Assembly: GCA_022571985.1 (NCBI GenBank)
Contig: JACZWU010000003.1
Coordinates: 186,001-250,000 of the forward strand
Source: Candidatus Zixiibacteriota bacterium
Lineage (GTDB): Bacteria; Zixibacteria; MSB-5A5; GN15; FEB-12
DNA length: 64,000 nucleotides
Reading direction: 5' to 3'
Part shown: piece by piece, positions 42,819 to 52,498 of the stretch
How positions within the stretch are numbered: the stretch's first letter is position 1
Layout: every line of letters begins with the position of its first letter
Position numbers and translations under genes: made by a program
Notes under the pieces: generated by a model
What the model saw: the letters and a program-made list of their open reading frames with translations, nothing else
Databases searched by the model: none
Told to the model about the DNA's origin: nothing

Positions 42819-44216
42819 CTATTTGCCGGACCCTTTGAGTACGGTAGGAATAGTTCTGGCTATAATCTTGGTATCTTCCCACAGGGACCAGTCATCAATA
42901 TATTTCAGATCCATTTTCATCCAGTCTTCAAAATCGATATCATTTCGGCCACCGGCCTGCCAGAGACAGGTCAAACCGGGCTTGACTGACAGCTTGCGAT
43001 GCTGCCACGGTTCGAAATCGGCAACTTCCGCCGGCAGCGGCGGCCTGGGTCCGACCAGTGACATATCGCCCGTCAGGACATTCATAAACTGGGGAAATTC
43101 GTCGATCGAATATTTTCTTAAATAACGTCCAACTTTTGTAACGCGCGGATCGTTGGTTATCTTAAAAACCGGCCCGGACATTTCATTTTTGGCCAGTAGT
43201 CCGGCTTTCTTTTTTTCTGCTTCAATTACCATAGTACGGAATTTCCAGAGCTTAAAAGTTCTACCGTTGATACCGCTTCTGGTCTGCTTAAAAAATATCG
43301 GGCCGCGTGAGTCTATTTTGATTGCGATAGCGGCTGCTATCATTATGGGAAGAAACAAAATTAAACCAACCAGGGCGCCAATTCTGTCTGACAAGCCCTT
43401 ACATGACAGCGAAAATTTTCCAACCGGAGCGCTTGAATATTCAACCGCCGGGATTTTTCCTATCTTGACAGACTTAGCTCGGGAAAGTTTCAAATCAAAC
43501 AGCTGTGACATTATAACTACAGCGACTCCCATCTGCTCCGCCAACAGGACCGACTCTTCTGCCTGGGGTAATTCATCTAACTCTACTGCCACCATTAAGC
43601 AATCCACTTGCTCTAAAGAAATAATTTCTTTGAGCTTTTCTGGATGTCCTAAAAGCGGAATATCCCGGTAGCTCCACATCCCGGTCCTTTTATAATCCAA
43701 AAATCCTATGACCGAAATGTTCGATTCAATGCTGTCGAGTGTTTCGCAAGCAACCTCTCTGGCCAGCTTTCCGGTCCCCAGCACAATTACTTTTTGGGCT
43801 GAGGGATCAGGCTCAGTATTTTGCTCATTTGTTTTATTTTTTATAACCAGACCTGTTACCAAAAATGCTAAAGCCGCTTGCAGCGTCAGATTTGCGGCAA
43901 TAAATTGAAGTAACATCAGTGAAGAAAGCTGCCAATGAAATTGAAATAGAAAACAGGCAGCTAACAAGCCGACTGCAAATTTGGTTTCATAGCTGACGGT
44001 GCTGATAACAGCAGCAGAGATATTTGTCTGTGAAAGGCCAGCTGCCGAAGAACTCTTACTTCCTAAAATGATCCGAACTGCCAGAACAGCCAGTGCCAGT
44101 TCAAAGGCGTGGATTATGCTATTGTTGTACAACATTGCAGTTGCATACAGCAAGCTTAGTGATATAGCGGTAGCTGCCATAGGACTTAGTAACACGCTGT
44201 TTAAGTTTTTAATCAT
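42819..44216 (-). CDS. Initiating sugar-phosphate transferase (WbaP/EpsE type)
   Basis: Four N-terminal membrane helices, a Rossmann-like domain (VIVLGTGKLAREVACE; residues about 143-240) and the catalytic bacterial sugar transferase domain: FFKQTRSGINGRTFKLWKFRTM, RKYSIDEFPQF and GDMSLVGPRPPLPAEV, ending LTCLWQAGGRNDIDFEDWMKMD. The enzyme loads a hexose-1-phosphate on undecaprenyl phosphate and starts the exopolysaccharide repeat unit. At 465 residues it is full length. Confidence 0.95.
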   Translation of the reverse strand: MIKNLNSVLLSPMAATAISLSLLYATAMLYNNSIIHAFELALAVLAVRIILGSKSSSAAGLSQTNISAAVISTVSYETKFAVGLLAACFLFQFHWQLSSLMLLQFIAANLTLQAALAFLVTGLVIKNKTNEQNTEPDPSAQKVIVLGTGKLAREVACETLDSIESNISVIGFLDYKRTGMWSYRDIPLLGHPEKLKEIISLEQVDCLMVAVELDELPQAEESVLLAEQMGVAVVIMSQLFDLKLSRAKSVKIGKIPAVEYSSAPVGKFSLSCKGLSDRIGALVGLILFLPIMIAAAIAIKIDSRGPIFFKQTRSGINGRTFKLWKFRTMVIEAEKKKAGLLAKNEMSGPVFKITNDPRVTKVGRYLRKYSIDEFPQFMNVLTGDMSLVGPRPPLPAEVADFEPWQHRKLSVKPGLTCLWQAGGRNDIDFEDWMKMDLKYIDDWSLWEDTKIIARTIPTVLKGSGK

Positions 44217-44310
44217 TTAGATGCCCCTGTCAGATTCTGTTGTGACACCTCTTTTGATGTCATGACTGTTGTCTGTCTTTTGTTGCTGTCTGACCGATTT
44301 AGCGGCCTGC

Positions 44311-45279
44311 TTAATTCATATGCAAAGCTTTCAAATTCTTTACTCTCTGGACTGCTCTGATTTTCTGTTTTGATATTTTCTTCTTTGTCTTCACAGCACG
44401 TCTGAGTGATTCCAGCAGTTCGTCATCTGCTTCTGTAAGAGTTATCTGACAACGAAGCAGTTTAGTTAATCTGTTTTGGTTATGGATTGTTTCAAGATTG
44501 AGCTGGTTTTGATTCTGCAGCTCTGCCGCCACTTCAGCACTTTCGACCGCTATTATCAAAAAGTCTGCAGCCGTTAACCGGCATATAAGTCCGATATCCG
44601 TTATCTCTCTGGCCAGTTTCAGGCATCTGGTCTGTATCTCTCTTATTTGATTATTTCTTTGCCGACTCCTGCCGAACTGCTCATAGCAGATTCGGGCAGA
44701 ATTTCGAGACATTGAACTTTTGTAAAATTGAGAATTGAAGTTTTTCGATTCTGATTTTAATATAGACGAACATACCAGGGCATAGCCTTGATCTTTGATG
44801 GACATTCCAAGCCAGTCGTTAAAATATCTTAAAACGACTATGTTGTTAAGTTCTTTTAATAGCGGTGCAGCAGAGATTCTCAAAAAATCAAAATAATATT
44901 CATCAATTAACAGAAGGCCGTCCGGTGTTCTGGCCGACAGACTTTTTAGTTCAGTCAAAGAAAAGTTGCTGCCGTTTGACCTGTTGGGATTTTCCAGAAA
45001 AATAATGTCGGCTTCTGAAGCCGTTTCTATGATATCTTCTGCTGAGAGCTGAACGATATCAATATCCGCCCTATCGGCTGCCATGACTATTTCTGGCTGG
45101 CAGGGACTAAGAGCAAGCAGCCTGCTATTTGAAACAGAGTATTGTTTCAGCAATTCTTCGATGAACAGACTCGAGTCTTCAAAAAGAATGACAGAGTCAA
45201 ACTCAACAGCATCTTTCAGCGCCACTGCGCGGCGCAATCCTGCCTGTTCGGTAGTTTGGGTTGGTGGTATCCTGTTCAT
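44311..45279 (-). CDS. Aminotransferase-fold protein lacking the catalytic lysine
   Basis: The sequence follows the class I/II (HisC-like) fold: FLENPNRSNGSNFSLTEL (94-111), LLLIDEYYFDF (122-132) and IVVLRYFNDWLG. In active enzymes the last block is VLRTFSKAxG, with Lys forming the Schiff base; here it is Asn154-Asp155. The Asp and Tyr that hold PLP are kept, so cofactor binding without transamination is conceivable. The N-terminal 60 residues are shorter than usual. Together with a small gene 12 bases upstream it sits inside the polysaccharide locus. It may be a regulatory or structural pseudoenzyme. Confidence 0.7.
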   Translation of the reverse strand: MNRIPPTQTTEQAGLRRAVALKDAVEFDSVILFEDSSLFIEELLKQYSVSNSRLLALSPCQPEIVMAADRADIDIVQLSAEDIIETASEADIIFLENPNRSNGSNFSLTELKSLSARTPDGLLLIDEYYFDFLRISAAPLLKELNNIVVLRYFNDWLGMSIKDQGYALVCSSILKSESKNFNSQFYKSSMSRNSARICYEQFGRSRQRNNQIREIQTRCLKLAREITDIGLICRLTAADFLIIAVESAEVAAELQNQNQLNLETIHNQNRLTKLLRCQITLTEADDELLESLRRAVKTKKKISKQKIRAVQRVKNLKALHMN

Positions 45280-45291
45280 AATTATTCTTCT

Positions 45292-45585
45292 TTAGTTTTG
45301 AGAAAAAACAGTGAACTGCAGCTCTTTTCTGAAATGCCACAGATAACGAAGCGCTTCTTCCGGTCTCATCCTGATCTGGCAGCTGTTGGCCAAAAGTTCG
45401 TTGTAAAACCCGCTGGTAACTGCCATAGTCTTTTCACTTAGCCTAACCGGGGCAAAGCCAAATTCTCTATTGTCGTTTGCCGGATATAAAAGCCGGTATG
45501 TCTTTACAATTGTTTCCACTTTAAAAGGCACTTGCTCTTCGAGCATTTCCATTCCATTCCCTCTCATTTCATTTTCGCTTAACAT
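45292..45585 (-). CDS. Small hypothetical protein of the polysaccharide locus
   Basis: The 97-residue protein has no signal peptide or membrane helix and a compact, mixed composition (FKVETIVKTYRLLYPANDN, SGFYNELLANSCQIRMRPEEALRYL). No family recognised. It ends 12 bases before the aminotransferase-fold gene, so the two form an operon and may form a complex. The start could also be the internal ATG at residue 7 or 12. Confidence 0.6.
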   Translation of the reverse strand: MLSENEMRGNGMEMLEEQVPFKVETIVKTYRLLYPANDNREFGFAPVRLSEKTMAVTSGFYNELLANSCQIRMRPEEALRYLWHFRKELQFTVFSQN

Positions 45586-45782
45586 TCTTTTAAGTCCTTC
45601 CGTGTGAATAGAATTGCAAAGTCAGTGCCGGCTGGTTGAAAGTTTGATAAAACTCGCTAAACTGTTGTATAACAAGACGATGCTATGCCGTATAGTTCCC
45701 TGAGGTGCCTTCTTTGGGCATGCGCCCGCCTGCTTCTGGCAGAATTTTCCGGCATCTTCTGAAAAGATTTCCTAAATAAAAG

Positions 45783-45814
45783 GCCGCCGAGATTAAGAAA
45801 TTAGCCTCGGCGGC
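45783..45814 (-). terminator. Rho-independent terminator of the SLBB export gene
   Basis: A perfect 9-base GC-rich stem (gccgccgag at 45783-45791, ctcggcggc at 45806-45814) is followed on the minus strand by CTTTTATTTAG. It lies 31 bases beyond the stop codon of the gene at 45845, and separates it from the downstream small gene. Confidence 0.85.
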
Positions 45815-45844
45815 ACCGGGAAGGTAAGAATGGAATTTTTGCTG

Positions 45845-48208
45845 CTATAATTTGCCTATCAGAATTGCAGTAGTAACAATACCGGTTATGGCGCTGGCAG
45901 CAGTAGTCAGATTTCTAAACCAGTTGCTTTTCTTTTCGACTTTTGTGGGCACGACCACCAGATCACCCAGTTCAACTTTTTTGCCCAGCGCTGCTCCTCC
46001 GGAATAAACTTCTCCACTGGCCCGCATTAAGCGAACTTCATTTTTATCTGCCCAGCGCGTGAAATTTCCGGCACGTTTGATATAATCGCGTACTTTCTTG
46101 TTCGGCATAAATTGTATAGTGCCGTTTGAGCCAACTGCGCCCATAACGGAGACCCCCGATGGCACCGACGGTACGAATATTTTATCATTTGGCTCAAGAA
46201 CAATGTCTCCAACTGCACCGGCTGTATTCATAATTAATTCCATATCTATTACGATTCTGCTCATGCCGGTCGGGTCGTATTCGATCATACCCTCATAGCG
46301 TACGTTACCTAAAGAATCTTCAACTACCCTCTTGGAACGTTCTATCATTTTGTCAACGCCAAGACGACGGAGATTTTCCTCGATTGAATGTCTTTCAAAA
46401 ACCAGTCCTTTTGGAAAAGCTTTCTCTGTGAACCCTCCGCTGCGCTCCAGAAGATTATACAGAGTTTCGCCCTTTCGCATAATTGCGTATTCGCCGGGAA
46501 AAGTGACTTCGCCTTCAATTTTGACAGTCCTGTTTTCTTTCCAGTCGGGAATCCGCCGGATGAAGAGCTGATCATCTTCCTGCATCAATATCTTTCTTTC
46601 TACGGGATTCCTGAGATTGACATAAATAATTTCGACTCTGCCGGCCGAATCCACTCTGGCGATCTCTGCTCCGAAGCGAAAGGCGCTGCGCTTAAAAGAA
46701 CCCGCCAGGAAAATTAAATCTTCGACAGACATACCCTCATATAGATCAAAAACCCCGGGGCGTTTAACTTCCCCCTCTATATAAACTATCCTGTCCCATT
46801 CAATATCTTTGATTGAATAAATGTGCAGTGAATCAAGGTTTTCCAATTTCAGATCATTCTTTTCATCACCGGCCAAAGCTTTACTTAAATCTATAGGAAT
46901 AATTTGGATGCGATAGTTGGTGTGGCGGCGATACAGTTCAGCCCGGTCATAGTAGACATCATACGGCTGGAGCTGTGCTCTTTTTAACAAGTCTGAAATG
47001 TGAGTCGTCTCATTTCTTTCATAAAAACCGGGATGCTTTACATGACCGGAAATAGAAACCATGTTATGCATAAAATCGAATATTGATGCTACTGTAAGCC
47101 GGTCTCCATCCTGCATGACAATGGTATCAACCGGTCCTTTTGCCTGATTAAGATTTAAGTCTAATATTTCCCATTCAGATTTTGCAGTAACACGTTCAAG
47201 CATGACCCGGTCCAGATGGGCTTCTGCTGTCGGCTGTCCTGCCAGAGCCAGAATATCCAGCGCTGTCTCCTGACCAACCAGTTCATACTTTGCCTGGCGC
47301 CTAACTTCACCGCGTATCGCTACCTGAGCTCCTGCCACTGGCACGAAAATCAAATCTCCTGTCTGAAGTCTGACATCAATAGAGTTGTCGCCCTCCAGTA
47401 AGAACTTATATAAATCTACAACTGCCCGTTCTTTGCCGGAGCGCATCAGTTTAATTTTTCGCATAGAGCCGCGCAGATTTGGACCGCCCGCTGTATAGAT
47501 TGCATTAAAAAGCGATGTCAACGATGATACTGTATATGCACCCGGGCGCTTTACTTCACCTGTTACAAAAATCCTGATAGAACGAATCTTTCCCAGGGAT
47601 ATTGTCAGATTATAGTCGGAGTATACTTTTGAAAACTGCTTGATCGCCCTGGTCTTAAATTGCTTTAGAGTCAATCCCCAGACAATTAGCTCCCCTACCT
47701 GAGGCACAAAGATCTTCCCCTCGCGGTCTATTGTCAGATTATATTCTTTTTCAACCCGGCCCCACAAATAGATAAGAACGTTGTCTCCCGGACCAAGTAC
47801 ATAATCAGAGGAAGTTACAATATCGACAGGTTGAGTGATATTTTCCGCACCCTCAAACAGCTCCATCCCGAACACCTTTAAGTCTTCAAAATTAACCAGC
47901 TTTTTTTTGCCAGACACAGCGGCAGTATCCTTTCGCTGTAAATGCCTGGCCAGCGTGCTTAATTTTGTCGAGTCGCCTGTCTCAGTTTTCCTGAGGTTAA
48001 AGCGTGAATTTGTGCTGTCTTCATAAATCTCAGGAGTCCTGTAAATTTGCGGCTTATCCGCTACCCCCGATTTTCGGGCTTGATACTTGAAGAGCTCTGC
48101 TTTTTGCTCGTCTGATACATTTGATAAGTCTTGAGCGACAAGCTCTCTGAACCAGTTGAGCGAAACCAATATTATTACAAGTGTAACAAAAAAAATAATC
48201 TTACGCAT
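45845..48208 (-). CDS. SLBB-domain polysaccharide export protein (Wza/GumB-related)
   Basis: After an N-terminal signal sequence the protein has a Poly_export domain (YVLGPGDNVLIYLWG, DREGKIFVPQVGEL) and about five SLBB units, recognisable by IFVTGEVKRPGAYTV, IRGEVRRQAKYEL, ISGHVKHPGFYE, IEGEVKRPGVFDL and IEGEVTFPGEYAI. It ends with a hydrophobic C-terminal segment. At 787 residues it is of the long FCB type. It forms the outer-membrane channel for exopolysaccharide. The Wzc/GumC-type chain-length kinase that normally pairs with it is not in the window. Confidence 0.93.
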   Translation of the reverse strand: MRKIIFFVTLVIILVSLNWFRELVAQDLSNVSDEQKAELFKYQARKSGVADKPQIYRTPEIYEDSTNSRFNLRKTETGDSTKLSTLARHLQRKDTAAVSGKKKLVNFEDLKVFGMELFEGAENITQPVDIVTSSDYVLGPGDNVLIYLWGRVEKEYNLTIDREGKIFVPQVGELIVWGLTLKQFKTRAIKQFSKVYSDYNLTISLGKIRSIRIFVTGEVKRPGAYTVSSLTSLFNAIYTAGGPNLRGSMRKIKLMRSGKERAVVDLYKFLLEGDNSIDVRLQTGDLIFVPVAGAQVAIRGEVRRQAKYELVGQETALDILALAGQPTAEAHLDRVMLERVTAKSEWEILDLNLNQAKGPVDTIVMQDGDRLTVASIFDFMHNMVSISGHVKHPGFYERNETTHISDLLKRAQLQPYDVYYDRAELYRRHTNYRIQIIPIDLSKALAGDEKNDLKLENLDSLHIYSIKDIEWDRIVYIEGEVKRPGVFDLYEGMSVEDLIFLAGSFKRSAFRFGAEIARVDSAGRVEIIYVNLRNPVERKILMQEDDQLFIRRIPDWKENRTVKIEGEVTFPGEYAIMRKGETLYNLLERSGGFTEKAFPKGLVFERHSIEENLRRLGVDKMIERSKRVVEDSLGNVRYEGMIEYDPTGMSRIVIDMELIMNTAGAVGDIVLEPNDKIFVPSVPSGVSVMGAVGSNGTIQFMPNKKVRDYIKRAGNFTRWADKNEVRLMRASGEVYSGGAALGKKVELGDLVVVPTKVEKKSNWFRNLTTAASAITGIVTTAILIGKL

Positions 48209-48803
48209 TTTACCTTCCTATTGTTTTCCATCGCTTTCCTTCGCAACTGATTGATTAGCAAGGAGAATGCCACTGCCGCTTTCAACTCTGTAACTTCTTT
48301 ACTCTCAACCGATTGACCGGATAATCCTGCCTAGCAAGTGCAAGCCTGCCAGCCTGCTTTAAGAAAATTCTTCCAAAATTCCGGTGCTTACTTTTCCTGT
48401 TTGGCTAAAGCGAGGCAAATATCTAAATTTATTTCCGGAAGTTTTTGTTCAGTCCTCTTAACTACAAGGGCCGTAATTGCTTTTAATTTTCTTAAGTTTT
48501 TTTTGGTGGAGGCTAATCTTTGACATTTCGCCATATCGCTTCGTCTACAAGCTAATGCAGTCTAAAATGTTAATCTTAAAAATGAACTAAGGAAAAGATG
48601 CCCTCCCCTTGACAGAGGCAAAGGCTTATAGTAACTTCCAAACTTGTTTTGAGTGACAATTATTGCAAGATAAATGAATTCTAGAAGGCAACCGGGTTGG
48701 GAACAGTTGGAGAATGCCCTCACATCTTCCTCAAGATTTCCCTTAACCTATGAATTGAAATTAACAGCGGGAATTATTTCCGCCTGATTTTTTGGAGATG
48801 AGG
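48209..48803. other. Intergenic region between divergent genes
   Basis: These 595 bases hold the promoters of the export protein (minus) and of the FadL-like gene (plus). A TTGACA at 48609-48614 could be a -35 for the latter. I see no convincing small gene or riboswitch. Confidence 0.4.
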
Positions 48804-50306
48804 ATGAAAATTCTCTATAGAGTAGTTACATTACTATCCTGCCTGATTTTGTTTTCGGCCAGCCTGTTAGCCGGCGGCTTTGAGAACATTAACATCGGCC
48901 TGAAGTCAACTGCCATGGGCAGTGCCTATCGTGCTTTGGCTGACGATTGGACCGCTGCTTATTATAATCCGGCTGCATATGCCTTGATTTATGATAACCA
49001 GCTTGGCGGAAATGCAGCCTTTGGACATTATCGCCAGACATTAGTGCCTAACTTTAGAAGAACCAGTGGCACAGATTCTTTTGAAACTGGCTTTTTTAAT
49101 GACAGAGAAATCTATAATGCTCATAAAATCCTTTCTAACCCTTCCGGCGGATTGGTTCTCAGGTTGCCGGTCTGGGGTGAGACGGTCTTTGGTTTCTCTA
49201 TTTATCAGCCATTTGACTACAACACCACCTGGACACTATTTCGCCCTCTGACTGCTTACAACACTTCCAATGCTATACCAAACGATCAGTATGGTACTGA
49301 TCTTGATGTTGTCTCTTTTCAAATTTCAGCAGGTAGGGAATTTACGGAAGAAAAGTTGTACCTGGGATTAGGCTTGCAGCTTTTGCGGGCAGATCTGGTA
49401 TGGAGCGAACTCAAATTTCGGGATAATCCGATGCCGGCGCCATATGATGACCGGCCGTATGATATGATCCCGCAATGGGCAAAGAGCAAAGGACATGGCT
49501 GGGGATTTGGTATAAAAGCCGGCCTGCTCTGGACACCTAGCGATAGAATCAATCTGGGAATTTCCGGTAATATACCTTTCGATATTACAATTTCCGGCGA
49601 CAGCACACTGCTGAATTTTTATCTGCCAAAAGTTGGCAATGATGGCGGCTTCTCAATTGGCACCATAGAACATCTTTTTTCTTCCGGTTCGAGAATAAAC
49701 GGACTGGCGGATTTCGAAACTAAACTAAAGCTGCCGCCTTCTTTTGGAATTGGATTGTCGTTTGACGTTTCCAGCAAACTTACCATAGCAGTCGATGCTC
49801 AGTATATGTTGTGGTCGAAGTTTGAAGGATTCCAGTTTAGTTACAGCAATCTCGGTGATCTATCCCGGCTGGTAGATACGGCAATATTTGTTGAAGCTAT
49901 TACAGACAGCACCAATGATACCACCAATGTCAGTGATTGGGTTTATGCTTCAACTTCGCACCCGGTTGTCTGGGAAAATTCCGGCAGGGTCATGCTGGGA
50001 GCGCGCTTTAGCCCCAGCAGCCTTTTAACTCTTTTTGCCGGCGGATATGCAGACCAAAGCCCGGCCAGAAATGCTACCCAGTTTACCCCGAACTTTGTTG
50101 ATACTGGCGATAAGTATAATTATAGTGGCGGCTTTATGTTCCATATCAACGAGTGGGATATTGGTATTGCTACCAGCTATACCAGCTACCCTGATCTGAC
50201 AATTACGGAAATTGACTCGGATGGAGACGGAATTGATGATGCTATCCCCGGTCTTTATCAGGCGGATTATTATGAAACAGTACTTTCATTCATATATAGG
50301 TTTTAA
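48804..50306 (+). CDS. FadL/OmpP1-type outer-membrane protein
   Basis: The ATG at 48804 follows GGAG at good spacing; an in-frame TTG at 48792 is less likely. A signal peptide ending LLAGG precedes GLKSTAMGSAYRALADDWTAAYYNPAA, the hallmark of the OmpP1/FadL family and its PorV-like relatives. The remaining 450 residues are barrel strands, ending SFIYRF. Relatives move hydrophobic compounds across the outer membrane. A lipoprotein gene follows after 11 bases and probably works with it. Confidence 0.88.
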   Translation: MKILYRVVTLLSCLILFSASLLAGGFENINIGLKSTAMGSAYRALADDWTAAYYNPAAYALIYDNQLGGNAAFGHYRQTLVPNFRRTSGTDSFETGFFNDREIYNAHKILSNPSGGLVLRLPVWGETVFGFSIYQPFDYNTTWTLFRPLTAYNTSNAIPNDQYGTDLDVVSFQISAGREFTEEKLYLGLGLQLLRADLVWSELKFRDNPMPAPYDDRPYDMIPQWAKSKGHGWGFGIKAGLLWTPSDRINLGISGNIPFDITISGDSTLLNFYLPKVGNDGGFSIGTIEHLFSSGSRINGLADFETKLKLPPSFGIGLSFDVSSKLTIAVDAQYMLWSKFEGFQFSYSNLGDLSRLVDTAIFVEAITDSTNDTTNVSDWVYASTSHPVVWENSGRVMLGARFSPSSLLTLFAGGYADQSPARNATQFTPNFVDTGDKYNYSGGFMFHINEWDIGIATSYTSYPDLTITEIDSDGDGIDDAIPGLYQADYYETVLSFIYRF

Positions 50307-50317
50307 GGGAGACGCAA

Positions 50318-51604
50318 ATGTTTGGTAAGATGATAAAGTTTATTGCATTATCCCTGATTTTTGTATCAATGATAGTGCTTCCTGGCTGCGAAGATCGCGG
50401 TACAAATGTTCCTGCAGTTCCTTCTCTTGATGGAGGCGCACCCTGGCCTACGGCAGATCATATTTATTCCCCACAGCTGCGCTGGCTTCTGTCCAACAAT
50501 ATAGAACAGCTTCCGGCCTGGGTTTATATACCTCAGGTTGCGGCTCCGCCGCCTCTGGGTCTGTCTCGACCGGTGCCGCTATTAATCCTGTTAGCCCCTC
50601 AGGGAGCTAACAAATTTTTCTTCGCACAGCACGGCCTTCAGGAACTCTTAAAGGAAATGATTGCCGATGGCACCATTCAACCTATGATTGTAGCCTGTCC
50701 TTCTAATGATCCGTCTTTCGGAGGATTTATGTATGCCGGCGGTTTTAATTTCGAAAATAATCCAACTCCTCCCACAGGTAACAACGATGCAATTTTTGGG
50801 TCCGAGATGGTCGCATTTCTGAGAAACTCCCTGCCGGTACTGGAAAACCAGCAAAAGACCGGCATAGCCGGTTTCGGCATGGGTGCCTATGGTGCCTTTA
50901 GAGCCGCTTTACTTAGCGATACGGTCTATGGTTCGATTAGTGTTACCGATGGCCCGCTTGATTTTGACGGCGGCTCGGGCTTCGGCGGCGGCCTGGCAGA
51001 CCTTTTCGATGACGCCCTGATGGAGCAGGGACTCTTAGGCCAAAACCTGCAAGACTTTGATTCGGCAAAGGCCTGGCCGATTTCTAATATGTTTATTGGA
51101 GCTGCCTTTGCTTTTTCGCCAAAAGATACGGTGCTTTTTGCGCATGACGATAACACCAACCCTACACCCACTAATCCTGCCCCGTTCTGGAAAATGGATA
51201 GCACTTATGGCTTTGATACCACTATCTCCACTTTGATTGCCGGCTTTAATAGTCCGAGCGGTTATATATTCGACTATCTTCTGCCGTTTACAGCCGATGG
51301 CAATGCCTATCCTTTAATTTGGAATAACTATTGGCTGACCGAAAATCTCGAATTCTTAATAAATTTGCCCGGTAACAAACTCAACGGCGTCAATCTTTGG
51401 TTTGCTACTACTACTGAATCTGAACTTAATTACTACCAGCAGACCCAGTCCTGGATAAACACTCTAACAAATGCGCCTTATGTTTATAGTGTGACTGAGA
51501 AAAAATATCTGGGAACCGCCGGAAACCCGGCTTCTGAATCTCAGTACGTATATGACATGTTAAGAGAGATGTTGATATTTCACTCTAACAGTTTCGGCAA
51601 CTGA
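50318..51604 (+). CDS. Esterase-fold lipoprotein without nucleophile serine
   Basis: A lipobox (VLPGC, Cys24) marks a lipoprotein. The body follows the esterase D/tributyrin-esterase fold: PVPLLILLAPQG, then AGFGMGAYGAFRAALL, where active relatives have GxSMGGYGA. The nucleophile place is Gly187 (codon GGC), so hydrolysis is unlikely and a binding role is more probable. The Asp and His regions are also hard to place. It shares an operon with the FadL-like gene and is followed by two strong terminators. Confidence 0.75.
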   Translation: MFGKMIKFIALSLIFVSMIVLPGCEDRGTNVPAVPSLDGGAPWPTADHIYSPQLRWLLSNNIEQLPAWVYIPQVAAPPPLGLSRPVPLLILLAPQGANKFFFAQHGLQELLKEMIADGTIQPMIVACPSNDPSFGGFMYAGGFNFENNPTPPTGNNDAIFGSEMVAFLRNSLPVLENQQKTGIAGFGMGAYGAFRAALLSDTVYGSISVTDGPLDFDGGSGFGGGLADLFDDALMEQGLLGQNLQDFDSAKAWPISNMFIGAAFAFSPKDTVLFAHDDNTNPTPTNPAPFWKMDSTYGFDTTISTLIAGFNSPSGYIFDYLLPFTADGNAYPLIWNNYWLTENLEFLINLPGNKLNGVNLWFATTTESELNYYQQTQSWINTLTNAPYVYSVTEKKYLGTAGNPASESQYVYDMLREMLIFHSNSFGN

Positions 51605-51621
51605 CAAAGTCAGCCTTTTGT

Positions 51622-51669
51622 AAATCCGGTAGAGTGTGCTTGTAAAAGCATGCTCTTCCGGGTTTTTTT
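51622..51669 (+). terminator. Rho-independent terminator, first copy
   Basis: A stem of 16 base positions (51626-51641 with 51646-51661, one mismatch and two G-U) and a seven-base T-run follow the lipoprotein gene. The unit begins with ctgacaaagtcagcc at 51601, which contains the stop codon. Confidence 0.92.
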
Positions 51670-51713
51670 ATGACTTAATTCTAAACAGCTGCTGACAAAG
51701 TCAGCCTTTTTAT

Positions 51714-51759
51714 AAACCCGGCAAAGTATTTTTTATAAGCATACTTTTCCGGGTTTTTT
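51714..51759 (+). terminator. Rho-independent terminator, second copy
   Basis: A second unit, beginning with the same ctgacaaagtcagcc at 51692, forms a stem (cccggcaaagtat at 51717-51729 with atacttttccggg at 51741-51753) and a six-base T-run. It is a diverged tandem copy of the first, 91 bases downstream. Confidence 0.92.
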
Positions 51760-51769
51760 ATATTCAGAT

Positions 51770-52480
51770 ATGGAACAAAATTTTATCTATGACTTAATCT
51801 CAGTCGGGGCACATCCTGATGATGCTGAGGTCGGCAGTGGTGGTCTGCTCATAGACCTGTCTAAGCGCGGAAAAAAATGCGGCATAGTTATTCTCACCAA
51901 AGGCGAAATGGGCACAGGCGGCGATGAGCAAATCCGGCAAGAAGAGATTCGTCAGGCTGCTGAAATTATGGGCGCAGATATTATCGAATCTTTTGACTGG
52001 GGCGACACCAGTTTGTGTGACTCCTATGAACACCAAAAACAGCTGGCGGAAATCATAAGAAAGACAAGGCCGAAAATAATAACTACACCATATCCGCATG
52101 TTGGTCATGGTAAAAGACAATCACATCCTGACCACGTTGCAGCCGGCGTAATTACAATAAATGCTGCCAATCTGGCCAGGCTAAAAAAGGCCGATGTCGC
52201 AGGTGAACCGCATACTGTCCAGAGAATATTCCATTACTTCTTACCGCCCCGAGTTACGCCTGATTTTGTTGTAGATATAACAGAGCATTTTGACCTCTGG
52301 CTTAAGGCTCTTTCGGCGCATAAATCACAGTTTCTAAATCCTGACAAACCGATTGATTATATTGAAAATTTGACCAATATGGCGCGTTCTTTCGGAGCAC
52401 AGTCCGGCTGCAAGTATGGACAGGGCTTTCGAGCGGCTGAGCCGCTCTTAATTCGAAACCTTATGAATCTGGTAGAGTAA
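51770..52480 (+). CDS. bshB1: Bacillithiol biosynthesis deacetylase BshB1-like (PIG-L family)
   Basis: The 236 residues show the zinc site of LmbE/PIG-L enzymes (GAHPDDAEVGSGG, 13-25; HPDH near 120) and the BshB1 marks LTKGEMGTGG with IRQEEIRQAAEIMGA. BshB1 removes the acetyl group of GlcNAc-malate on the way to bacillithiol. The genes for bshA and bshC are not in the window. It converges on the transsulfuration pair that makes cysteine, the last building block of bacillithiol. There is no clear Shine-Dalgarno. Confidence 0.85.
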   Translation: MEQNFIYDLISVGAHPDDAEVGSGGLLIDLSKRGKKCGIVILTKGEMGTGGDEQIRQEEIRQAAEIMGADIIESFDWGDTSLCDSYEHQKQLAEIIRKTRPKIITTPYPHVGHGKRQSHPDHVAAGVITINAANLARLKKADVAGEPHTVQRIFHYFLPPRVTPDFVVDITEHFDLWLKALSAHKSQFLNPDKPIDYIENLTNMARSFGAQSGCKYGQGFRAAEPLLIRNLMNLVE

Positions 52481-52498
52481 AGCGACTGGCCTTGAACT

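Noticed and set aside
46097-48026. Repeats within the SLBB protein gene as DNA repeats
   Set aside because: The repetition is at protein level (SLBB units) with little nucleotide identity.
48338-48523. A 61-residue plus-strand protein in the 595-base gap
   Set aside because: No ribosome site and no recognisable pattern; lies in a promoter region.
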